Shown here: piece by piece, positions 32,885 to 44,861 of the stretch
Layout: each line of letters starts with the position of its first letter
How positions within the stretch are numbered: position 1 is the stretch's first letter
DNA from: Porites lobata
Taxonomy: Eukaryota > Cnidaria > Anthozoa > Scleractinia > Poritidae
DNA: 64,000 bases
Reading direction: 5' to 3'
NCBI GenBank assembly: GCA_942486035.1
Contig: CALNXK010000022.1
Location: 400,001-464,000 of the forward strand
The notes under the pieces: model-generated
Databases searched by the model: none
Seen by the model: only the letters and a program-made list of their open reading frames with translations
Told to the model about the DNA's origin: nothing
Made by a program: the position numbers and the translations under genes

Positions 32885-35800
32885 ATGAGGTCCTTTGCGT
32901 TATTCATTGTGGTGATGTGTAGCTTTCACTTAGGTATGTATGGATGCATTAAACCTGATGACTGTGAAAGATACTTTGATCTTTTTTTCATCCAAACTGT
33001 CACATTTCTACCACTTTTACGCAGGCGGTGATAAAGGTCTTCAGCATGAGCTGATCTGAGTTGGTGATGATTGTTGTATTGATTTAAATGGGCTACTGCA
33101 TGGGTGCTACATGGGTTCGTACGGAGGAGGAGGGGGGTGCACTACTTGATGGCAGTTTTCTCAGTAGTTATGGGCTTATGGCTCGGGGTCGCTAAGCTAC
33201 TGCTCCAAGCATCTGAATTGTCTAGTTAGGCAGAGAACTTTAGTCCATATAAGGAAAAAGCGCGAGAACTTCATACAAGTTGCCCCAAATACGTGGCGTT
33301 GATAACTCGTAACTTTAGCCAATTTCTTTCTTAATTTTTTAAAGACAATTTTAACTAGCCGCGGGAAATTTAAAGTTAACTCCGATTTAGCCCTGTGTAA
33401 ACAGAAAAACCGTAAAACAAATGCATATCAGTTTGTGTTCTCGTCGTCTTGTTGATAGTAAATTATGTAGTCATCTCACCTTAAGAAGGAGACTAAGCGT
33501 CCGTCTTAGATAGGTGTGTCCCCGCTCAACAGAGATCAGAATCAAAGAAAATGAGAGATCAGTTCATATAAACTGCAGCGCGGACCAATCAGTCTAGGAG
33601 TTTTTCTTCAAAGAGGAGTTGCTTTCTTATAGTTTATGTCGCACCGTAACTCCAGGTACAGGATAACCCCTTTTTGGGGGTTATTTTAACTCCTAATTTA
33701 ACTCCGAATTTGGGGTCATTTTTACTCCTGAAAAAGAGTTCTTTTTTCTCCCAGTCTGGAGTTAAAATAATTCCGAAATGGGGTTATTTTTACTCCTTAC
33801 AAGGGTTGTTTTTTTACTCTTGTTGGAGTTTATTTAACTCTGAAAGTGGAGTACAAATTTTAGGTACGGGATAACTCCTTTTTAGGGGTTATTTTAACTC
33901 CTCAATATCTGGGGTCACTTTTACTCCTGAAAAATAGTTCTTGAAACTCCTTTTAGGAGTTAAAAAAACTCCACAAAAAATAACTCCACTGTAAGGAGTT
34001 AAATTAGCCCCACAAGAGGAGTTATTATAATTCCTTGAAAATTACTGTGCGTACGAAAGGCAGAGATGACTGTAATTTGCTTTGATCTTTATCACAGAGT
34101 GTTCCACAAAAGATCTTCCTAGTGTTTACGTCCGGGTGTCATGGAAAATGGTATGGCGAAGGTTCTGCCACTTTGTTCCGTTCTTTGCCGAAAAACTTTC
34201 GGAAAAACTTTATGACGCAAAGGCAAACGTGGTCAAAGCCAGCAGAATTCGCTTCATAAATGCTACGGAACTGTGCAAGGGAAAAGGCAACAATGATGAA
34301 GCGATTTTGGTTTTCTTCGTCTCGAAAAGTGAAAATGACCTTGGTACTGGAGATGTTGACAGAAATATCACGATTCTTGCTTATATGAAAATGCGTGATT
34401 ACTGGAAAAACAAAAAGATGGCTCTTTTGGATCCAGTCTTCATCGGACAGGTAACGTCAAATTTGCTTGCAATCACACTTTCAGCAGCCCATACGGACTC
34501 ATCTTTAGAACTGCCTTGTACGGAATCGCAAAAAAAAAAAAGAGAGAAAAGAAAAAAAATCGTCCTAAGGAAGCACTATTCGGCTGCATTCACACTGACT
34601 TTGGTTATTCCACATATCATTTCGACAGGTAAAAAGTGTTGAGATCTTGGGAAAAGACAAGCCAGACATCTCAGAGGATTTTTCAGAATCAACAAGAATA
34701 GGAATTGGCATAACCGTCGCTCTGATAGTCATCTTCTTAATCGCCGCTATCGCATTATGTCTGGTAAGAATCCCTCTAATGGACAAAGTTTAGCAATGTT
34801 CACTTATTTCAGTTATCGCAAACAAATTTCTGCGCGAAGAACTGAATATTATTAGACCAACAACAATTCGCCTCATGAAAGGGTATCCGGATTCTGCAAT
34901 CCGGGAAATTTTTGCTCAATTATGGAATACGAAATCTAACGAATTTTTGCTGTGGCATCCGTAATCCTGGACTTTGAAGTCCTGAGTCCCACTAACGACT
35001 AGAATCCGGAATCCAAATTCCATTGATAAATCATCCTGAATCCAGATTCCACGGCGTGCAATCTAGAATCCAAGAAACAATACGTAAAACAGGTGTTTCT
35101 TTTCCGATGTAGCAGAAGACCAGCCTTAATACACTGAAGAAAGACATAACGAGCCTTAGAGTTTCTTGAGGCTTCATTAGTTGGGAAGCCATATTTTTAG
35201 GGTGAGAGATTGCTCACTAATAACTAAAGATGCGAAGGGAAATTGGAGCGAGTCAGAAAGAAGGTGACATCAGTAAAGAGGAGAAGTCGTTACGTCACGT
35301 TGCCATAGTAGCAAAGTTTCTGGATGACACTGTCAAACCGAAAACGGGTCTTAAAAGTACATTCGCACTGTTTCAAAGTTCGTCGATCTTATTCAATTTC
35401 ATTTAATGTGTCAAATAGTGGCAAAATTTGGGGTTGAATCCGAAAGGACTGTATCTAAGTTCAGAAAAAGAAAAAGAACATTTTGTGTTGTGTTCACGTA
35501 CTCCATAAAGCGGGCGCTTGAAATAAGAACGTTTCATGTCGCTGTCATTCAGCGACGCCGGGCTAAGAAATGTACAAAATAGCGTGATGCTCGTGCGAGG
35601 TTGTTGTTTTGCCAAATTAAGCCCATTGCTTTCTACGCCGTTCTCGTTGCCGTCGCCGTCGTTGTAGCGCTAGCTCCCTCTTGTTGTGATCCAAACATTT
35701 TGCCACCATGGTAACGTAACGTCACTCTTCTCCTCTCTGTAGGGTTGTTGGCATGAGGCGAAAGAAGGCTCATTATTAACCTCGTTCGTTCTCAGGTTCT

Positions 35801-36979
35801 CTTAAGAAGAGACACTCCTGGGAGCGAGGTAGCCCCATTCCTGGCCTCATATGACTCGTGCACTCACATAGCCCCATTTAACTAACTTCTGTAGCTATCA
35901 TACAATTGCATCAATCTTACTGCGCAATATCGACAATTTCAGAGGCTTAAACTAAAGAGCTCCAAGAGACCTCTCCAAGATGCTACTACGGCAATGAGCG
36001 TCCCACTTCATGTTATCCACTCTGAATCATCTACCTCACCCCAAAAAACGGAAGCGCCACCGGTTTATGAATTCAGAGGACGCGCACGGGACGAGAGGGA
36101 CGGGAGATCAAGCAATAGTAGTTATACTGTCCGTACTTCCCATGGTAATACTGCAATCGACGATGAGTACCAGAGAAGGGAGAAAAGGTATAACAGTCAT
36201 AGTGTCCGTAACCATAGCAACACAACGTTCGAAGAAGAGCATGGAGTAGGCCAAGAAAGCTTCAACGGTTATCCTGCTGGCAGTAATGGTAGCGTGGTTC
36301 TCGACTACGAAGATTTTGTAAGTGAAGTCATCTTATTATCAGCTTTATTAAACCAGGCTACTGCAGGGTCGTTCGCTTCAGGCATGCAGTTTCAGCAACT
36401 ACGGATGATAGTGCTAAGCTGTTTAAGTGTTGTATTTTACAACTGCTTTGGAAATGCAACTCGACTTGGAATATGCAACTCCTACCTTTCTTTGGTCAGA
36501 GCACTTATAGTGTTAGTCATTTGAGTTCAATGTTGATATTGTTTTTAATACAGTCTTTAATTTATTAGCTTGTCTGTGAAAGTTTAAGTGGCAGGGGAGA
36601 TCGGTGGCTTAAATTGAGGAAGGAGTCCTTAACAGATTACTCTAACTTCTAAGCGGGGCTAAATTGAAGGCGTGGATGTGAGGGGGCATTTGACCTAGTC
36701 ATACAGAAGAACTATTCAACTGAAAAAGGCTAAGTGACGGGTGAGAAGAAAAACTGCCGACCAATCCCTGCTGAAAAAAAACAGAGACTGGTTGCTCCAT
36801 GGACCGACTGGAGCCAGAGAAAATTTCACTCATTGATTTACCTTAAGGCCAACGGGACTGCAGATTGTACACTCAGTTTACTCTCAAAGGTTCAGTTATC
36901 TTACGCGCTGGTGATAGAACATACTGTAATATCAGATGTTTTCTTTATTTGTTATTTCCAGGGATCACCCATGCTGTAG
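32885..36979 (+). CDS. Gene 3: short single-pass receptor with the shared juxtamembrane module
   Basis: Exons: 32885-32933 (signal peptide MRSFALFIVVMCSFHL, phase-1 end), 34098-34450 (juxtamembrane module), 34629-34763 (membrane span GIGITVALIVIFLIAAIAL), 35943-36317 (tail), 36962-36979 (GSPML, TAG). The total is 930 nt, or 309 residues, with all junctions in phase. The module has WRRFC, RIRFIN, a following Cys and LLDPVF, matching gene 4 closely and gene 2 more loosely. The tail contains three loose repeats of about 25 residues, each Ser/Asn-rich then acidic (for example NTAIDDEYQ, NTTFEEEHG, SVVLDYEDF), with Tyr in VYEF, EYQR and DYEDF contexts. There is no phosphatase domain. The last exon is the least certain: another frame stays open to 37149 but does not fit the phase. 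An acceptor at 32865 implies an upstream untranslated exon. Confidence 0.82.
33642..34049 (+). mobile_element. GGAGTTA-unit MITE, copy 4 (internally deleted)
   Basis: It begins CACCGTAA, then jumps to CTCCAGGTACAGGATAACC, having lost about 40 bases near the left end. The remainder follows the other copies to GAAAATTACTGTG. It ends about 50 bases before the acceptor of gene 3's juxtamembrane exon. Confidence 0.7.
34870..35070. repeat. Repeat rich in GGATTC/GAATCC words
   Basis: Words such as GAATCCGGAATCC and GGATTCTGCAATCCGGG recur over about 200 bp in gene 3's intron. A related copy in the opposite orientation lies at 52440-52590, in gene 4's intron. Confidence 0.5.
35277..35740. mobile_element. 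MITE, family shared with 3581-3847
   Basis: Left AGAGGAGAAGTCGTTACGTC, right GTAACGTCACTCTTCTCCTC, plus inner pairing of GTTTCTGGAT with ATCCAAAC. It is longer than the first copy and is intronic in gene 3. Confidence 0.6.
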
Positions 36980-37351
36980 AGGAGGATTTTGATCAGTTAA
37001 GTGACGATGCCCGCGGGTTTTTTAAAAGTCTAACAAAGCCGATATGCCGAACAGCCATACCGGCATACCTTAACAGAACAGCTGCACTTATGCATGGTAT
37101 GGAAGCGGACAGCTTCATGGTGGAAAAAGACATTACTAATATAGATTAAAATGACCCTATCTGGTTTACAGATACTATCTTAAAATATATATGTCATTTG
37201 CTTTGGCCTCCTTGAGCAAAGCTTGCGTTTTCTTGTTCAGTTGTAGCTCAAAACTATGATGAAGGGAGTCAACCAGGAGAAGAAGCGGCAATCCTCTTTT
37301 TTGTTTGTTTGTCAGTGTTTAATTGTTTTCTTTTCTAAAATTGCATTGACT

Positions 37352-37516
37352 GTTTTCCAATTGCCCATAATACACTCTGTTTGCCCCCCAAATTTTGCAT
37401 AACTTATTGTCTTAAAATGCCCTTGGGAAAATGAAATACTCCCAGGAGCATTTAGAAACAATGGTTTATGCAGAATTTGGGGGGCAAACAGAGTGTATTA
37501 TGGGCAATTGGAAAAT
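37352..37516. mobile_element. MITE with about 55-bp inverted ends
   Basis: TTTTCCAATTGCCCATAATA and CACTCTGTTTGCCCCCCAAA on the left are mirrored by TTTGGGGGGCAAACAGAGTG and TATTATGGGCAATTGGAAAA on the right. The element is only about 165 bp long. Confidence 0.8.
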
Positions 37517-40224
37517 AGAGAATAGATCACAACAAAAATCGAAGAACCTCTACTCACAGGGTTAAAAGATCCTTAGCTCGGCTACGACCAGGCTTACTTG
37601 TGCGAGTTATACTAGGGGATTTTTTTTGGCGTCGGAACTGCCATCCCGCGAGGGGAAAAAGACCTTAAATGGGAGTTGGTTATTATTGATGTGGATGATA
37701 ATTTTTTAACTTTTTTTTCATTCTAAGGGTGGTAGCAAAACAAAGCGCTCTTGGATTAAAAATATCCACTGGATATAAATCCTCTTAATTGCGGGATGGT
37801 TAGAATCCTTGCTGTATCATATGTAAACCTTTTTTAATTGTTTCTATTATTATCATACCATCTATATTATTATTTTGGCAATGAAATCTTCATGTTGAAG
37901 GTAAAGTCAATAAGTCTTACGTACGTTATTGATCACATGTTTTCAGTGTCACGTGATCTTTTATTATCTACATAATTTCGACGACTGACTATCAAAGAGT
38001 TAAGCCTAGAGTCATCGGTTGAATATAACGAAGTTATATTTCTTTTGCTGGAAAGATCATCTTATTACAAAGATAAACTTGTTTTCAAGGGCCTTTGCAA
38101 AAGAGGCCGGATAAATTATAATGTAAAACTTTATTTATGAAAAGATCCAATCTTCAGTTTAGATTGCGTGTCATCAGACAGACATTCATCGTTTGCTAAC
38201 CACAAAGCCAACATAGCAAGTAAAGAAAGCAGCTCCTTTTCAAGGACCCTTTTACTAAGGTTTTTGAAACATGTCATGACAGTAGAAAGCGTATAGCCCT
38301 GAACTAGGGTTGATCTTTTTCCTTCTCGTCATATACGTAGCGTTGGTTAAGTTTTTTCTGATACTGCATGTAATTACCTCTTCCGTGATTTAACCATTGA
38401 CTGTCCATGAGTAGGTAATGCGATATATTTATTTTCAATACTCAACGTTTCAGAACGTCTCACTGATTGAGCGTCTGGTCACCATTAAAATCTTGAAGCA
38501 AAACCACTATTTAGAGTTCTTGAAGTTGCGTGGAAGTCAGATACGGGCTGTTTCCATACTTAAATATTTGCGTTCCGTAGTCAAGGTCGTCAAGTTTATT
38601 AAAAATCGGAAGTGATCATTAAAACTATGTGTGGGGTAGGACAAAATGAAAAAGCAGAATTCACCCCGCGTACGAGCTCTAAAGCGAGTCGTGCAGTCAG
38701 TGGTACTTTTTCTCCATGGTATTTGTGGTAAATTGGTGTGCTATTGGAAACCCGACTTTTCTAGCCTGTTTTTGCATTAAGGGATCTACGGGTTTTCTTT
38801 GACTTGTTTTTAAACCAATGACCCGTTGCAACCCGATAGGTTCGCATGTACCCTAATACTCCTACCCAACATTCCCAAACTTTTACGTAAGTCGACAAAA
38901 GTCAAGCCTAAGAATCTCGAATCGCCTTCATAACACGTTTTAGCCAGAAGACACAAAGGACTTCGCAGGCTGAAGCGAGATTTTAAACTACGAAGACAAA
39001 GCCGCGAAACAGTCACAAAAGCTCTTATCCTGGGAGAGAACACCTTAATCAGTAGCAATACAGAGTAGTTAACGCTGAGGAATCAAGGTAATGGAATGCG
39101 TGACCTCCAGTAGAGGACTGTATAAACTGAAAGATCCAGTGACCTTTCTTAATACTCTGTTGTTTGTTTGTTTCTTTTTCTCTTTTTTTTTATCCAGCCG
39201 GTCCAAAATTAACCTTTAGACAGCTACGATACCTGCGGTCTCTACGGATCTAAGTATTGTTTGCGTTCGTAGTCATGGGTTGAACAGGAAGTTGGTGAGA
39301 AGGCAAACAAGATTCAATATGCTAGCATATTTTAAAATTTCTTTAATGTAGCTGAAAATGCTAATGACCCGGGCCGGCCCTGCAAGCCGATATCAAGAGC
39401 AGCAATGATTGTCAAAGATTGCGCGGAGCACGCTTTGATGTACGACTGATTAAAATTTCTTGAATCTGATATATTGATAATCAAAACAAAATGATAAAGT
39501 CGATAAATACCAGTATCTTAAAGTTGTTTTACTGATATCAATTAAGATTCCTAGCCTCTCAACTCGCCAGCCTATGATCTTGATGCTCATTCATTTGTAT
39601 GTTCCATTTCAGTGAAGTGGATGTCACTTTCCCTTCTCAGCAGACCTACTGACCACGATTTACATAGATCCGCTGCATTGCTATTGAGCCATATTTATTT
39701 ACAAAAGGATCACCATGCTAGTTTTGATAGACAAAACGTTCAACTTAGACTAGTAGTCTTCGCTGTCCACAAGTTAGACCGGGTCTGCCAAATTGGTACG
39801 CATGATCATGAGAAGGGAAAACTTTAGGGCGTAGCCCCCTAAGAGAGAATAATAGGATGCCTAAACAACGACGACGGCGACGGTAACGAGGACGGCAAAA
39901 AAAGCAACAGGTGTATATTAGCAGAACAACAACTTTGCACAACGTGCATCACGCTTTTTGGTACATTTCTTAGGCGCCGTTGCACGACTACAACGTGACA
40001 GTGCCTAATTTCACGTTTAGTCGAGGACGGGCGGAACAAAAGACAACATTTTTTTTTTCTTTTTTTACTCTTTGCTGATACAGTCCTTTAGAATTCAACT
40101 CCAAAAACATTTGCCAACATTTGACGAATTAAGCGAGATGGAATAAGCGCGATAAAGTTTGACGCAGCGCGAATACGCGTTTTGAGTGACCTTTTCGTAG
40201 CCGTCGCCGTCGTTGATGCTTTTT

Positions 40225-40456
40225 AAGGGACAGATGATTAGAAAACTTGTGGGGGGTAGGGGCGGGGGGCGAAGTAGCAAAAAAAACATTCGCGCAAGGG
40301 AAAATTAAATGAAAAAAAATTCATGCACGCCAATTAATCCTAAAAAATATTCATGCTATGGCCTAAAAAAATGCATACAAGGAATTTGCTAACGAAAAAA
40401 ATTCCTGCGGCTCGAAAATTCCCCTCCCCCCATAACCTTTCTGATGGCCGGTCCCT
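40225..40456. mobile_element. MITE, inverted partner of 44165-44395
   Basis: AGGGACAGATGATTAGAAAA at one end pairs with TTTCTGATGGCCGGTCCCT at the other. The interior contains TTCATGCACGCCAATTAATC, which recurs as its complement in the copy at 44165. Confidence 0.7.
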
Positions 40457-41776
40457 AAAGCTCCCTAATAAGTCAAAAGCACCGGAGAAGCGTTATCTTT
40501 TTGGGGATGGTTGGGGAAGAGAAGCCTTGGTAAAGTCGCGTTTAAAACATTCCGAAAAAGTCAAGTATTTTCAACATTCGACCTTTCTTTTTCTTTGAGG
40601 GTTTTTATGCTCAGCGGGGAACCCAGTTTTCCTTTCCGTGTCCGTGACCCGTGACCGGTGACCCGTTGCGTTACGCATAGCAGCCAAGCTCAAGACTAAG
40701 TGCATCATTTCCGCTACTTGATTATACCCGAGTACAAAGCTAACAAGGGATGAATTCCTTTCTTGATTAAAACGAGACACGCACCAAATAAGGGCTCCGG
40801 GTAGTGTACAATCTGCGTTGAAGTTTGAGACAAACTGCTGTGCATTGCGTTTCAAGACTGTTCATTTGACACCAGTCTTACTGTGTTACCTGTTACGTTT
40901 CCGCAGGACTGACGTTTCCGCGTGGCGATAGAGAAGATCTATCTGGCACAAGGGGAGTACAGTATTGCGTTCGCGTGATCTGCGTTTCTAAGTTCGTCGT
41001 GATTACATGTGGGCGACGTTTTCTCGCGGTTGGCTCATTTTATAAAAGGTAAGGACAAGTAACAAATCTTTATCAGACTTTTACTTTGATGTCGCTATTT
41101 GCAACACGCCAATGCGGCTGAAAAATGGTGCAAGACATCTCATCTTGCGTCAACCGCTACCGCCGCATAAACGAAGCATTGTGCCGACATTCTTGCTTTG
41201 CGGCTTTCAAACGCCTTGGTTTTTGTACTTTTGTATGCAGAGAAATGACTGGGTCAATCCAAGTCCTTTAAATATTCCGTACTTCATCTTCTCGGTACAC
41301 TCGCTTCAGCTCACATTGAGCTGACCAAACAAGCAATTTAATTGCATGCTAACTACTGATTCTTGTACGTTTATTTGCTGAAATCAAACTGGTTTGATTT
41401 ATGCGTGACCGATTGCCCTTTCAAGGTTTATATTATTTTCAAGAGAAAAGAGCAAACCCCCGGAAAGCGAAATTGTGGAGGTATATATTTCGGGCTGCTC
41501 CAGTTAATTTTTGTTGTGTCCTAGTTCGGTATTTATTTAACTTGACCCGTCGCACATGATAAAGCGAAATGTTTATCATGTTTAGATGATGACACTTTGA
41601 GCCGTCTGCGCGAGGGTGGTAATTTTCAAACTGGTGACCGCCTGTGATATTCTTAATCTTGGACAGAATAAAGTGGAAGAGCAAATCTCCCATCCTTCCG
41701 AAATCAAGGATGAAGCCGCGCGAAGGCCAAAACGCACCATTTTATTTGGGGGAAGGGGGTTTAATTTTTTTCATAT

Positions 41777-42325
41777 ACCGTAGTGTTCCGAAAATATAAG
41801 CCCCCCAAACTCGTAACGCAAAAAACCGTCCGGTAAATCGCCCCTCCAAATACAAGCCCCCGGGGGCTTGTACTCGGAAATTGTCCTTAAATTTAAAATA
41901 AAACAAAGCAAAAACTGTACAGTACACATAAATTGTTGCATTTGACAAAGAACTTTTACGCGTGCTAAATGATTGTAGTCAAAGTGTCACAGTAACCTTG
42001 CCGTTTGCGGAACACACTCTTCAGTCTTGGCTTGAATTTCCTCACTCCATATAGACAAAGTACTTGCATGGCTGAGGTTTAGAAAGATCTACGTCCTCTA
42101 GGCGAGTTTCAGTAAAAACGTGCAACAAATTACTGACATAACTTTCCTTCCAACTATAAGCTAGCCCCGATTGATTTTGAGACTCATATTTCCCTCCTAG
42201 TGTAAGCCTAGTAGCCGATTTTAAAACGAAAATTTCCGATTATAAGCACCTCCAAAAATAGGCCCCTCAAAAAGGGCTTTGAAAAATATAAGCGCCGGGG
42301 CTTGTTTTCGATGAAAATTTGGATT
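41777..42325. mobile_element. Element with ATATAAGCCCC-type ends
   Basis: It begins TACCGTAGTGTTCCGAAAAT, then ATAAGCCCCCC, and finishes near AAATATAAGCGCCGGGGCTTG. Words such as TACAAGCCCCCGGGGGCTTG form local palindromes. The right end is decayed. Confidence 0.6.
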
Positions 42326-43754
42326 CGATGAAAATGCTCGCTGTATTGCTTATTGATTAGGGATGAAGTGCACATTTTGGTCTCATATGGGGTGTTTTAA
42401 GGACGGATAGCTTATATTTTTACAAAAATTTTAAAAATTCATACTGCGTTGAGGGTAGCATTCGATGACAACATTTTTTAGCGCAAGCTTCCCTAAGAAA
42501 CGTTTGTTGGGGAGGGACGTTGCGTGACGAGACAAAAACGGCTGCGGAGCCTATTCTTTAGGGGTCACATAGGGCCTGATTGTTCTCGTCGAGGAGTTTT
42601 GATCTCTTATGACGGGCTACATCTTCCTCCCCTTCATTTAGGAGGCCCCCTTCTTTCCCCCGCGAGGGATGCATTCCCGCATCTGGCTTTTGGTAACGTA
42701 GAAAAGCAATTTAAAGCCTAAATATGGTTATTTACTGTGATGGTACTGATCGTTTTGGTTTGAAATTTCTAAACGATTAAAAAATAATACTGCGTCAGTT
42801 TCTTTACGGAGCTATGACAGAATGGAACCACACTGTCCAATCCAGATATTAGCTGAGAGTTACTGAAAGATTTTGTTCTTATCTTGGCAACGGTCTTTAT
42901 GCTGGTTTATTTGAGCTGTTTACATTCTTACGTACCGTCAACTATTTACGCACTAGCTAACTTACTTATTTCTTCTTGATACCAAAGTATTCGTTTAGAG
43001 ATAGGAGTTGATTATGAGTTAACGACCGAAAAACAAAACTGAAGATAAAAATAAGCCGGTGGGCAGACTATCGCGTAGCGAAACAGAAAGTACTAAGCGA
43101 TTCTAAAAAAGTATTTAAACACTTAACATTTTAAATATGGCAACTAGGAATTTGAAATAGACCAGGAATTTAAGACTTCTATTAATTTGATTATCTCTTA
43201 TCCCCTGCTTCCAGTCTACTCTTTCCTTAGTTCATGAAAAAAAAATCCCTGCACATTCCCATGATGATCACCAAACAACTCTCTCACTAGGCCTGCTTTA
43301 CAACCGATAAATAGGCCAGTTTCAAATTATCAAAATTCATTATTACTTGGCTCCAAGGCTGAGGAGAGTAAAGCAAAGCAAATTAATTAATTATCTCTGA
43401 ATCTTAACGTCATTCTTTTGAAGCCAAGGATGAATTTTTATAGAGTCGAACTTCACGTTAGCGACCACACAAATTCGTAGACTTTAGTGGTTGCTTATAC
43501 GGGAGGTGGTCGATTATCAGAATCGAACCACAGGGGGTCTCTTCCGACAAGATTGTCTCGTCATGTCTACTTTTTGAAAGATGATATTTTGTATGCAATT
43601 CCTAAGTCACAATATGTGTAGTTGCATGTTGTCAGTGAAAGGTCTTTGTATCGTTACAAGTGTACAAGTGACGTACGAGTGAAGTAGCACATACATCGAA
43701 CTCAGAGATCAGATCAGGCGTCAAGTGGTCGCTTACAAGAGCTTAAAAACTGTG

Positions 43755-43941
43755 AGGGGTGGCGAATGGTAAAATCGAACTCAGACGCCGAGATCCTAGA
43801 TCAGGCGTCAGACTCAAAAAAGTAAAAGCAAACCATGAAAAAACGAGACTTCGAGACTTATCAAAAACGCTTCCGAGATTTCGAGATCCTGTCAAAATAT
43901 TCCGAGAACCCACGTTTTTCGAGGTACCATTCGCCACCCCT
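43755..43941. mobile_element. MITE with 17-bp perfect inverted ends and a 7-bp target duplication
   Basis: Left AGGGGTGGCGAATGGTA and right TACCATTCGCCACCCCT are perfect inverted copies. Both sides are bordered by AACTGTG, so a 7-bp duplication is likely. The interior repeats CGAGA-type words. Confidence 0.8.
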
Positions 43942-44164
43942 AACTGTGGAAAACTATAAAATTGTTAGCACAAAAAGTGGTCACGGTCGCTTACGAAAAG
44001 TGATCGTTTACGAGAAATAAAGATTAAAGGACTTTGACTGGGAAAACTTTGGTGTTTTGGATTGGTATGTCGTCGCTTACGAGGAGATAGTCGCACATGG
44101 AGGTCCATCCACTGCTCATTGTCACCGGTTTTACTTCCGAATGAATCCTCCCTATACCGGCGTA

Positions 44165-44395
44165 AGGGACGGACCATTAGAAAAGTTATGGAGGGAAGGG
44201 GAATTTTCGAGCCGCAGAAATTTTTTTCGTCATCAAATTCCTTGCATGAATTTTTTTTAGGCCATAGCATGAATATTTTTAGGATTAATTGGCGTGCATG
44301 AATTTTTTTTTCATTTAATTTTCCCTTGCGCGAATATTTTTTTTTGTACTTCCCCCGCCCCCTTCCCCCCATAAGTTTTCTAATGGTCCGTCCCT
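44165..44395. mobile_element. MITE, inverted partner of 40225-40456
   Basis: Ends GGGACGGACCATTAGAAAAG and TTTTCTAATGGTCCGTCCC are inverted copies over about 33 bp. The interior matches the complement of the 40225 copy, including GATTAATTGGCGTGCATGAA. Confidence 0.75.
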
Positions 44396-44861
44396 AAAGT
44401 ACGCCATTTTATTTTAGTTTATTTATTTTTTGTTAATAATTTATTTATTAAACATCATTTTATATACAGGGCGGCAAATAAAAAGGAGGCGAAACAGTAA
44501 AAAAATAAACAAACAAGCAAGCAAAAAAAAATGCGAAACACGAAAGTTCAACAGATTAACAACAACTAGCAGAACAAGTGGAAAAAATAACAATATTGCG
44601 CTTTTGCTAAATTACTATAAATCAACACTAATCAGAAATGCACAGGGTGGTCCACTTATTTCTGTATTTTTTAAGATTTTTTTTGTATTTGTTAAGAATG
44701 CATTTTATGCTGTTTTGTGTCTTGGCTGTTCGCACTATAAAGGATCGATGTCAGTGGTTGTCGATCCAGCATAGTGTGAATATTACCTCAGTATTTATTT
44801 ACGCTGTTATGTTTCAGATTTGTCTGTAGTGAACGTCAGGTTACTAGAACTGATGGTCATC

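Larger units (their letters stand above)
36980..44817. other. Long intergenic region between genes 3 and 4
   Basis: No supported gene over about 7.8 kb. It holds the inverted-repeat elements listed at 37352, 40225, 41777, 43755 and 44165, and scattered low-complexity runs. The segment 36980-37149 keeps an open frame (see findings). Frames around 38418, 38810 and 39612 have no family or splice support. Confidence 0.55.
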
